64,000 bases of DNA, taken from contig JAFCMP010000434.1 of NCBI GenBank assembly GCA_017506865.1, forward strand, positions 62,001 through 126,000. Reading direction: 5' to 3'. A model generated the notes under the pieces. That model was given only the letters and a program-made list of their open reading frames with translations. It ran no database searches and was not told where the DNA came from. Within the stretch, counting starts at the first letter, position 1. Each line of letters opens with the position of its first letter. This stretch comes from Tribonema minus. Taxonomy: Eukaryota > Sar > Xanthophyceae > Tribonematales > Tribonemataceae. A program made the position numbers and the translations under genes. Shown here piece by piece: positions 9,701 through 18,700 of the stretch.

Positions 9701-11376
9701 GACGTGATCCCAATCTTAATAGTAACCGTAAACCTAACCCTGACGCTTATCCTAGCCCTAACCCTTGCGTAGCGAAGGCGAATCGTCTCTTCCAGCCGCA
9801 AATACAGCACAGATACCAAGGCCCTTCATCAGAGTATGGCTTCCACTGGGGCAGTGCGACAGCCAGCATCACCCTGGCCCTAACCCTACCCCTGAGGGGC
9901 CCGCGACCGCTGCCAACCCCAAAATCCCGCAAACCTGCACACGATGACTGTATTCTGTTTCCGTTGCGCGAGGCCTGCGCAATGGCAGCTACGCGTCGGC
10001 GCGCGCAGTGGCTAGGACTTGGCGCTTGCAAGTTCCCACTCTGCCGCCAGGCTGTGACAGGCGCCGGCGCCGGAATGCAACGCACTCAACAGGGGGCTGG
10101 AGGGCATTGATGGCGGCCGCGGTCGGATTGCCCTAGGTTTACGATGTAAACTTTACGTACTCTTCAGGGATAGTATGCTTGGATTTACGAGTGTGTACAT
10201 AATCTACTGGGAAGTATTGTCGTTTGCGTGTGTTGCAATGGGCTCCCGCTTGCCCTCCACGGCAGGGGGGTTTGCATCGCAGGTCACCGGCAACATGAAT
10301 GGAAGTCAGTGCTTTCTTGAAGAGTTCAAGTCGCCTGAGCGATAGCGTTGCTCGCGCACACCAGGACAGACACAGTGTCGCGCTCATCCACATCACGCGT
10401 GGGTGAACGCCCCCCAGCTTGCACCTCCGAGGTTGAAGTTGAAGTGGGAGGGCAGAGGATCGCTCGTGAGACGATCGCAACCGACACATCTGTTTCTGGT
10501 GACGCTACGAGCCTGTCGCGCGGGCGCAAGCGTCGACACTGCGCGCGAGCCGACGTCTGAGTTGAGCCGCTGTGAGCCTGCCACGCTGTTGGTGTCGCGA
10601 GAAATGCAGCGACGTACCGCAACGCGACCGCGCTTGCGCTCTGGCACCCTGCACTAGCCTGAGTCTTGCGCGCACAGCAGCGCATGCGCCGTTCCCACTA
10701 CTTAAGGTTGGCTTCCACTACTTGAAGGTAACTTCTGGAGGGGGGCAAGTATGCTGAAAATGATGCCTGCACTACTGTCGGGCACGAGTTTTGCGCCATC
10801 GCCGCGCAGATAGTGCGCGCTGCAGCAGCGACGGCGCGCGTCGTACACTTGAACCATATCGCGACGACGGCGGCGCAGGGAGTCCGCAATTCCATCCTGA
10901 AAACGCAATGCGCTAATGACTGGCAAGAATCGAACTGCGTAGACTAGAGTTTCAAGACCGTAGAGTAAGCGTGCTGTTGTCGCTTCAGACTGACATTTTG
11001 CTGCTGCTGCTCTGCAAGAAGCGCGGCTCTTTTCATGCTGTCAAGGATACTCAGTAAGGCCCCACTCGAGCATCATGGAGCTCGCTCAATCAGTCGCAGA
11101 CTCCCTTTCCAAGTGCAGACACTCACCTTCCCTGAAGCTGTCCTGCTGCGAGGTCTGGCTCCCCCTCCTAGGGCTGGGCGACTCCGAGTACTGCGGGCTT
11201 GCTCTGGAGCCTCCGCCCACCCCATCCAGGCTAGTTATGTCCGAGGTCTGAGCGAGCCCGGCGGCCAGCGTGGGAGCGCCAGAGAGACCCGAGGGATCAC
11301 CGCGCAGGGCCACAACATCGTCCGCCTCCCCTGCGTCCGCGGCGTCATCGCCAAGCCCCTCGTCTATCGCGTTCAT
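714..11376 (-). CDS. TKL-type protein kinase with C-terminal PH domain (3' end off window)
   Basis: Nine minus-strand exons: 11376-11127, 8578-8344, 6191-6068, 5281-5099, 4559-4429, 3751-3620, 2915-2771, 1604-1433, 868-714. All junctions are GT-AG, phases match at every join, and together they give 509 codons. Residues 1-83 are Ser/Gly/Asp-rich. The kinase domain shows the glycine loop GEGAFSTV (about 109-116), VAVKK with catalytic Lys about 129, HRDIKSSN (226-233), DFG (246-248), CGT then MAPE (262-271), Asp283 in HPADMYSFGMVLLEL, and the late Arg in LRPTA (about 360). All key catalytic residues are present, so it should be active as a Ser/Thr or Tyr kinase of the TKL group. A proline-rich linker (401-457) leads to a PH domain start (SKMGYLHV, RNWKKRWFVLKGGEL), cut by the window. 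Membrane recruitment through phosphoinositides is inferred. The start ATG is the first Met of the open first exon and is less certain than the rest. Every intron carries copies of flanking exon edges. Confidence 0.88.
1215..1275 (-). repeat. Copy of kinase exon 8 3' end plus donor inside intron 8
   Basis: On the minus strand this repeats the end of exon 8 (the part coding NRGAQGLSP and the Leu-Gly-His end) followed by the same CACG|GTGAGCG donor found at the real exon end (1433). Only a few bases differ over about 50. It is not needed for the reading frame and could act as a decoy or alternative 5' splice site. Confidence 0.75.
1620..2075 (-). repeat. Array of exon 8 acceptor-edge repeats with poly-C tracts (intron 7)
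   Basis: The minus-strand acceptor and first codons of exon 8 (CTTGCAG|GAGACCCTCGAGCAGGCGC) recur near 1740 and 1850 with only a few changes, and as shorter, more decayed versions near 1930 and 2035. Each unit carries its own long poly-C polypyrimidine tract (poly-G on the plus strand) and a CATGCCA-containing linker. The result is a staircase of candidate 3' splice sites upstream of the true one at 1604. Confidence 0.8.
2480..2770 (-). repeat. Repeats of kinase exon 7 3' edge and donor (intron 7)
   Basis: The plus-strand motif GACTCACCTCCTCCTGATCG, which spans the exon 7 end and its GAG|GTGAGTC donor on the minus strand, recurs in decayed form near 2497, 2565 and 2675 before the real junction at 2771. 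The copies are spaced about 70-110 bp apart and are progressively diverged. Confidence 0.7.
2916..3215 (-). repeat. Four repeats of kinase exon 7 acceptor edge (intron 6)
   Basis: Units of about 75-80 bp. Each contains the minus-strand acceptor region ending near CCGCAGCCTGGAGTACGAGG, and a linker reading CATACATAACCCAACGCG or close to it. The third and fourth units preserve the GTACGAGGCAA and GGTACGACGCGAA starts of the exon. Only the unit at 2915 leads into an open exon that fits the kinase C-lobe. Confidence 0.8.
3425..3619 (-). repeat. Repeats of kinase exon 6 3' edge and donor (intron 6)
   Basis: Two extra units of about 96 bp. Each encodes versions of PADAPPSLVTLTLQ on the minus strand followed by a TGGTGAGTCACA donor. 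One is at about 3430-3480 and one at about 3535-3585. The same intron therefore has edge repeats derived from both of its flanking exons. Confidence 0.8.
3755..4095 (-). repeat. Repeats of kinase exon 6 acceptor edge (intron 5)
   Basis: About four units of 75-90 bp repeat the minus-strand acceptor and exon 6 start (CGCAG|GGAGGGCGCGGAGC). They lie near 3830, 3903, 3980 and 4070, with a shared linker containing GCGCGCAGC and GTGCTCAG on the plus strand. Divergence increases irregularly, as expected for an old minisatellite. Confidence 0.75.
4560..4597 (-). repeat. Poly-G/C tract directly upstream of kinase exon 5 acceptor
   Basis: A G-rich run on the plus strand forms the polypyrimidine tract of the minus-strand acceptor ATCGACAG|GACGAG at 4559. 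Confidence 0.6.
4920..4985 (-). repeat. Copy of kinase exon 4 3' end and donor (intron 4)
   Basis: The minus strand repeats the end of exon 4 (coding AREVAKDGKMTICG in the real exon) and the following ACG|GTGAGC donor with few substitutions. The real junction is at 5099, about 150 bp away. Confidence 0.8.
5527..5590 (-). repeat. Copy of kinase exon 4 acceptor and 5' end (intron 3)
   Basis: The minus strand reads ATCGCAG|TTC then codons for a version of FRIRVAKEGLEALEYLH (as FFIWVAEEALEYL), duplicating the start of exon 4 at 5281. It then loses similarity. Confidence 0.7.
5962..6015 (-). repeat. Copy of kinase exon 3 3' end and donor (intron 3)
   Basis: The minus strand encodes a version of LLKLLLRKDQELGWK (as LLKLLPRKYQELGLK) followed by a GT dinucleotide at the donor position. 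This duplicates the true exon 3 end at 6068. Confidence 0.75.
6192..6540 (-). repeat. Tandem units carrying the kinase exon 3 acceptor (intron 2)
   Basis: Three units of about 110-150 bp begin with plus-strand GCCCTGCGAATTTGCAACGG or diverged forms (near 6189, 6291 and 6469) and share AAAGTGCATT and GGCTTCACGATT segments. CCCTGCG is the reverse complement of the exon 3 acceptor CGCAG|GG. Confidence 0.65.
6700..7845. mobile_element. Foldback-like inverted repeat (about 500 bp arms) in kinase intron 2
   Basis: The left arm (about 6728-7225, plus) and right arm (about 7290-7792, minus) are long inverted copies, diverged by roughly a fifth, with a 60 bp centre. Each arm has a partly open frame pointing inward that shares ATADxIPIEG, QDVVL and RALLQQRDQLVAI. 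A 45 bp segment outside the arms (GTCCACCTCTGGC to TATGCGCTGTCAG) is present at both ends in direct orientation (6700-6742, 7801-7845). I do not recognise the protein. A foldback transposon, or two copies of one element inserted head to head, would both fit. Confidence 0.6.
8579..9615 (-). repeat. Array of kinase exon 2 acceptor-edge repeats (intron 1)
   Basis: Units of about 100-125 bp contain the minus-strand acceptor and first codons of exon 2 (GCGCAG|GCAACAAG and on, coding NKLPDFADSDFYVN), a CACTTCAAGGCATACTTCAA linker and AACAACAACGTATTG. Clear copies lie near 8670-8710 and 8790-8830; weaker ones near 8935, 9070 and 9250. The farthest, at 9540-9610, keeps an open phase-compatible exon-like start (SEQLVFENVDLYVSLDSIGG) that aligns with exon 2 residues and could be spliced to exon 1. 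Confidence 0.75.
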
Positions 11377-12793
11377 GGACCGCGCCTAGCCGCCTAGACG
11401 AGGCTTTCCTGAAGCTCTCGCTGCTTTACTCTCGTGCTCAGCTCCCTGCGTCCTCAGGCCAATTACTTGCCGAAGTGGGCTCTGAGTTAAATGAACGCTG
11501 TTCCTTAGCAGCCTGATGGCTAGGAGACGCTCCGGCCCTGCTGTAGCAAGTGCTGCAACTACGTTGGCTTCCTGTCTGCCTGCGCTGTGAAGGCGCCGGT
11601 TGTAGTGTGATATGCCCCCAGAGCGCACTTGAGCAAGTTGCAGCTCAGCTAATTGGGGAGCAATGATACACTTGTATCCCACTCCTGCTAGCCAGCCAAT
11701 TCAGAGAAGCCTCCTTCCTGGCCAGCCTATATATATAGGCAAAATGCTACAGTTTCGGTGACCGATCATATCATACCTACATACCTTCATGAAAACTTGA
11801 AGTTTTTAGTTAATATACAGACGATGAAGCAGGCTACTCCATGGGAGCAAACAGGTTAAGTAGTACTAGGCATCAGCCTGCTGAGCCCATGTACAATCAT
11901 CGACTTCTACAACAGACAATCCGACTCTACGTTGCTGCAGCTGCATATGCCAGTGCAGGTGCATGCCATACAACAGAGCACTCGTGCAGGTACGAACCTC
12001 TGAGCTGCTTAGATTTACTAAGCGTATGGGTACAACAGTCAATCGTGAAGTTTTATACTTCAGGAAGCATGCGTTCAACAAGTTGGCATCGTGCGGCACT
12101 CAGTTTGCAGTGTAGCATGCACTGCAGAGGTGAGCACTGCATATGCGACACAGCGGGCATATGGCTAGCCAGCTGTTGGCCACCGTCTTCACAGTGACTC
12201 ATGAGTCTCTCAAACTATATTCATTTCAAGGTGCATCGGGGACTTCGGGTTACTGCTGTCATGAGTATTGGTTATTACTAATGAGTACGTAATACTATAC
12301 TGCTGCAGCCTGAGCCTGGCAGGTTTCAAAGGTAAGTTGACAGCACTCTCATGTAAGCAGGCTCACATGGGCAGGGGATGACGAATGTTTAGTGTATGTC
12401 ATGGCAGGAATATATCGTCACTCAGGAACTTGAGCAATTGCAGGGAGTCTCAATGAATCGTTGAAACAAAAGCCCTCAACAGTTCACTTGAAGGGAGCCA
12501 TGGCATTGTAAACAAAACATGCACGTCGTGTGAGGGGCGGTCGTGCGCTGCACCGAGAGGCGATGCGGCGGAACTTGATGCGTCAGTACATAGCGCATGC
12601 AACCCTCCGCCGGCAAATGCACCGTGTATAGCAGTGGCGTGAAACGAGCAGCGCTTGACGGTGAACTGGCTTTGCCAGCTTCCATTGCAGCGAAGCAATA
12701 AAGCACCTGCTGATAATAATCGCAGGCAATCACTATCACTCTGGCGCGCTCCTTCACCCCCGGCCATCACTATCGTCAACGGCTGGCGCCAGC
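11377..12793. promoter_or_regulatory. Divergent intergenic region between kinase and first PT-repeat gene
   Basis: About 1.4 kb between two oppositely directed start codons, so it should hold both promoters. Composition is less GC-rich than the genes. No open frame here resembles a protein. The only distinct element is the TATA-like palindrome listed separately. Confidence 0.5.
11725..11740. promoter_or_regulatory. Perfect 16 bp TATA-like palindrome
   Basis: GCCTATATATATAGGC is its own reverse complement. It lies about 350 bp upstream of the kinase start on the minus strand and about 1050 bp upstream of the PT-repeat gene start. A TATA-box role, more likely for the kinase, is inference only. 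Confidence 0.35.
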
Positions 12794-15700
12794 ATGAGGA
12801 CGCTAGGAGTGCTGCTTATTGCCGCAGCGGTTGTTGCCGTCGCCGCGGCCGAGGTGCCTGTCAGCGAGGTAAGTAAGCCCGAAGCCATTAGAGGCATAAA
12901 AGTCACTACTAACAACTATACGAGATGCAGCGCATGCCGCCTTCAAGTCAATCTCACAGCCTGTGGCAAGGTCGAGTGTATCTTAGGGGAGCACACAAAT
13001 ATCATGACCAACATCAAGGTGACACAGTTACTATATAGCAACAAGACGCAGGAATCGAACCGGAGCTTTGTACGCATTGTGCCGGGACCTGCATTTATAG
13101 GACGAGCAGCAACATAACATTGCCTCCAGATCAGGCTACTGCAGAGGGCTGCGCGCTGCTTGCTGCATGGTCAGGCCTCTACAAGTGCCACTTCAACCGC
13201 AAAGGGGATGTATACGGGAAGTTTTAGCGGCAAAAGCTAGGTGTAAGGTAGGTGTACAGCGAACCATAACTTGAACCAAATGCATGTCCAGGCATCGTTC
13301 TGGATACCGGACATCTCCATGCAGCATCTCAGCGCGCACGGAGCAATAGCTCAGTGCCGTAGCCGGAGGGTTTCAAAAGCACGGAGTGTGAAAGGCGCCA
13401 TGGGGTGTATCTAGTTGACATCTCAACAATGCGTTGATGCATTAGTTGGGTCACCTGTTGGTCAAGAGCATCAGGACCGCCGACAATCTAGTCGGACCGC
13501 CGACAATCTAGTCAATGACATACAGTCGCCGTGTGCCGCACGCAGCGCCCGCCGCAGAAACTTGAAGCACAGAGAGTCTGCAGTGGTTTTTTGACGTCGC
13601 ACTCCCCGACGCCATGGCAGTCACTTGTAGTACTCCAAGTCGCAGAGCCACTTTTTGAATCTACTGACACATCAGCAGCATGTGACGCCGTACAGGAATT
13701 GTCCTACGTCCTGACCCTTGAAGGATGAGAGCCCAACTTCAACTTCATCGTCCCGCGCTGTTCAGGCGATTTCATAACTTTCCACGGGTGCAAAATTAGG
13801 TGTCGTGTCATGATCCGGATGTGTGTGAGTATCATGTTATGGAATCCGGGCATTTCTATCACAGTATGATATTATTTGCAGTGCAGCAGAGCAACAGTCG
13901 CAGCAAGCCGGCAGCCTGAGTGCCGGAAAACATCTGCACAGCACTCGAAGGAGTCCCGGCGGTTGCTGGGTGCATTGCAGATGAGACGGCAGCGTGGCGC
14001 TGAGATGAGCTGACGTCTTGCAGCGTTGTAGTGCTGACTTAGTCATCTGTGTGCCAGTGGCCTAAACATTTTTAAAAGTTGTTTGATGCCTGTACAAACT
14101 TTAAGTCTACAGTCACCGTTCCACACCCGGTCCGCTGAACACGGCGTGCAGAGTCTCCTTCATGACGCCATCTGCCACCGCATTACCCAGCAGCACCACA
14201 TGCCAACCCCCATGTTAGATCTCATCTGTGCAGTGCCATGGTCTGTCGGATCTTCCGCTGGCACCAACTGTACTTCAAGTTGCACCTTTCGCGCCAGCAT
14301 CATGATAGCTTTACCTGCACGAGCACTTCTTCAGTGGCCTACTACTTCTGCGTGCAGAGCTTGCGACACTCTGTGCAGCAGTGGTACACGTGTGAAGCAC
14401 TAGGGCCAACCTCCACGAAACCAATAGGACCATGCAAACCTTTACAAATTTTAAACCCTCTGACACCTCCATTATTGTGATAATTTAATTCGGAAACCAT
14501 GAAACCAGCAGCACAACATCCGCCAAGCATGAAACTGGCTGACTGTGCTCTCAACTTAAAGTGTAGTCGCCACTCGATAGTGATCGTTCTGCAGCCCGGC
14601 ACTCTTCGGGCACTGCAAACCTTCTGAGTCACCAAAACAGGCTCGCCACAGCGCATGTCACTCAACATTGACAGCTCATCTTGGCTGATGCCGCACCCGC
14701 CGACCACAGCGCAGCATAGCATTCTTTTAGTGGCTCATAAGCTTCGATGCTTGGCCATATCATACGCTTGTCAAGCACATGAACAGCAAGGCAGGGCCAC
14801 GCACAACGGTTGTGGCTCACTATACACGTGCACCTCCGCTGCTGAGCGCTGGCAGGCAAACATGCAGGACGGCGAGCTTGCAGCTCGCAAGATTTGGGCA
14901 AGCGAACCAACTCCCTGCCCCAGCACTAAGAAGCCCACCCAGAAGCCGACCAGCAAGCCTACTACACGCAAGGTACTTGCATTGGCAGTCAGCGTCTCAT
15001 GATCGGCAAACATGGAAGGGGCAAGGCCATGGTCAGTCGCAATGTGCTTCGTGGCTTTGCCGAACATACCATACTGCGTGTGGTTTGCCAAGCATGCGTC
15101 TGCTATGTAAGGTTTGCGTTCTTGCTTTGCAACCATCAGTCTGAGCATTGAAAAATCTTTGATGCTGCCACATACATATGTCAGTGCCGTGCAGAACTGG
15201 CGTTGACTTGGTGCTATCTGTGATCCTGCAATCAATGAGGCGGACATATGTTTTGGATCCTGGCCTAGCAGCAAGCCGTGTGCAAATATGTTCTACATCA
15301 CCACAACGTCTTGAAGGCACTGAAGACACTGACCAGGGCAGGAAGTGCAGTCATCCCGCATCCCCCCCCATGCACCCCGGTTTGTGAGAGTCTCTTGTTG
15401 AAGTCATTACTGGCCAGCACGTCCCAGCTCATTGTGCCTTCTCAGTCATCACGACCATTGTTGCTGTGCTGCAGCCTTCTATCAGGAAGCTGAGGTCTCA
15501 GGTGCAGTCCGTTGGCGCTTGATCTCATTGGCGCTGACCCCTCCCCCCCCCCCCCCCCCCCCACAACCCCTGCCTTTGTGCTTCCCCTATGCTCCACGGC
15601 CGACCGCGCAGCCCACTTACGCAACGACGACGCGTAAACCTACTCAGAAGCCGACAACGAAGAAGGTGGGTGCACCCGTGCACTGCCCCTAAGCTGCGTC

Positions 15701-18700
15701 GCTGCTTCCTCGATCTACTGTAAAGTCATTCATTCACCTGCGTTTGAGGGGCGAAAACCCTATTACGCACATGTCGTATACAACACGTGTGCTCCCCTTG
15801 AGCTTGTTCGCGCCTTCTCTCTCAGCTGCTGGGAGCATATATGACGACCTTGTATAAACATGTATGTGCGGGCGGGACTCAAACGAGGTCTCCTCTGCCG
15901 CTGCCCCCAAGCAAGTACTGCGCAAGCATGTTACGTCAGAATCGCTGAATGATACTTTCGTACAACTCCAGTTTTCGGACTTGCAGCACAGCGGGTTTTG
16001 TTCAACGCTCCAAGACAGGCGAGGTGCGATTCAGGGGCGCCAAGACTTTGACAGTTACATGTGCCATGCCATCTTACACGGTCCGACCGCCACTGGTTGT
16101 TGTGGGCCAAACTGTACTGACGCGGATGGCAAGTGTGTGTTCAGCGTTGTGTGTTGACTTTTGATGCATGTGTACTTCTGCTCGATAGATGAACTCTCCA
16201 GAAGGTTACTTGAACGCACTTCTGAACGTCATTACCGATACTCACTCCGACCTCACTCCAAACCTTGAAGTAGGTACTTGTAATGCACTGTTGAACGCCG
16301 TTGCACACGGGGGGGAATACTCACTCCGACCTCACCCCCGACCTTGCCGCGCAATCCCCGCTTTGCAGCCGACCAGCAAACCCACATACGCCTCCACCTA
16401 CAAGCCCACCATGAAGCCCACCATGAAGCCCACCGCCTACCCTACGGCCTACCCTACGGCATGGCCCACATCCAAGGTAATAAACCCTGAGCCTCATACA
16501 GCCCACAAGTGAACGCCCAAAGCGAAAGTCCGGCACTGATTGATGTGGAGGTGCGCGTTCTGCACACTGGAAAAAGCTGTGGGGGAGAAATAGTATCGAT
16601 TTAAGCTTGTATGCCTGGCACTACACAGGGAGCATTGCCCAAGCAGTAGTGAGTCCGTGGATTTGTGCACCAAGGCACTGGAGGGGCAGCCATACTGCTT
16701 TGCCTTTCACAGATACACAGCAGCATCGAATGTTGCAGATACAAGCGACTGCATCGGCTCTGGCAGCAAGAGCATAAGAAACAAGAGATTGTACGTACCT
16801 CTGCAAACGGCCTGAAGCACTGTTGGATGTGACGGCAACACTGCAGTAGATTGCAGAGGCTCAGGCGGCAGCATTTCATACCATCCTAATGAACTTCATT
16901 GCAGTTATGGTGACGTTGCCGGAGCGTCTCAACTGGCGATGCAGTGCGAGGTCGAAGTACAATGACCAGCATGCTTGTCCTGTGCTATGTGTGCGTGATA
17001 TGAGCGTGTGCACATGGGTACCACCCGTGTGCGAAGTGCCGCATGCGGACTCGGATCTCATATTGGATTCAGTCGCACACCCTCACCCTTTTTCAACGCG
17101 CGCGCACTTGCAGCCTTCGGCCTACCCAACTTCGCACCCAACCGCGTACCCGACCTCCAACCCAACCGCGTACCCGACCTCCTACCCAACCGCATACCCG
17201 ACCTCCAACCCAACTGCCAAACCCACTGCCACGCCGACGGCCAAGCCCACTGCTGAGCCCACCTCCAAGCCCACTGCAGTGGTGAGAGACGGTACTGTCA
17301 GTGACGCTGTTGGCTGTCAGACATGGTACTAGCCCAAGGGTAGGGTTAGCTTGTTCAGGAACTTCAAGCTGTGACGTCCATTGCTATGCGGTCACAACAT
17401 AACATGCATGGTCAGCAACTCTCACGGCGAGAGGCGATGCCGGTTAGGATTAGCTCGCTGAGAAGAACTGCAATGTGCATGAACTCCCCTGCCAACTTTG
17501 TGCACGTATTTGTGCCACACGATGCTCAGCTTGCACTTGCAGCCACTGGCGTCTGGCACATGACCAGTGCGACTCCTACTACTTACAGTGTTCTCCAGAC
17601 AGCTGTAGGATGAGTCGGTCAGTTGGCGCAACAACAGGTGATTTGAACTAGCGTGGAACCATTTGCATGTGCTCACGCACACCCTGATTGTCCTCTTTTA
17701 CACCCTGCTACAGCCAACTGCCGTACCTACTGCGACACCAACCGCGCAACCCACAGCCAAGCCAACAGCAGAGCCTACTGCCAAGCCGACTTCTGAGCCC
17801 ACCGCTCAGCCAACAGCAGAGGTGAGCTACGGTCTTGCAAGCTGTTGCGATCACGTGCACTTTCAGCGTTGGTGCGCAGACTTTTGAAAAAGATTCCCTT
17901 CAAATACAAGTGCGCCATGTCCTCAGGTTGTAGTAAAAGCACAGGCGACGCACGGCATGCAGTCGATGCTGAACCTGCAGCAACCCTCCACGACGACTTG
18001 TGTGAAGCGGGTGCTGAGGACCATTGGTAGTCTGTGTGTTTGTGTTTCATTCTGAGCGTTGACTGGCATCATCACACTGAACCTTTGACTGTGACCAATG
18101 CATCCGCCAGTGCATCAGATGTGATGTGAGCTGCCACACTGCATCTTCAAATTGGAAGTTTAATGGCGCCCGCCGCGCTTCCGCCTGCTCTGGTCGTTGT
18201 CAGCGTGCTCCATGGTAGCTGTACAGCTGGTGTCCTCTTCTGGACTGCTAGTGTCCTCATCTGTACTGCTGGTTTCCACGTATGTACTGCTGTCAAAACT
18301 CACTGGTGCTACTGCAGCGCGGTAACAGGTGTGCGCATTCTGTGCTCACCCATTCATTTTCTGCTTTTTACACACTGTGCTGCAGCCTACCGCTAAGCCT
18401 ACTGCTAAGCCCACTGCTGAGCCCACTTCCAAGCCGACTGCAGAACCTACTGCTGAGCCCACGTCTGAGCCCACTTCCAAGCCTACTGCAGAACCCACTG
18501 CCAAGCCTACTGCAGAACCCACTGCCGAGCCCACAGCAGAGCCGACTGCAAAGGTGAGGCACAGCAGCGCAGCAGCCGTGTACTTGGACATGCATGTGGC
18601 GATGCATTTCACGCAGCTTGCACATGTGGGAGAGTCTTCGCTATGGATATTCATGAACACCATATAGAGCCATATTGCTTGCAGTACAAGCAGCTCAAGC

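Noticed and set aside
10915-10990. tRNA-like TTCGATT box on the minus strand
   Set aside because: The T-stem does not pair and no acceptor stem or anticodon arm can be drawn.
13050-13120. tRNA-like GGTTCGATTCC on the minus strand
   Set aside because: Only part of the T-arm pairs; no cloverleaf found.
15864-16157. Cys-rich frame (GCCGPNCTDADGKC) between exons 3 and 4 of the long PT gene
   Set aside because: No acceptor-donor pair in phase 0 and no counterpart in the paralogue; treated as intron.
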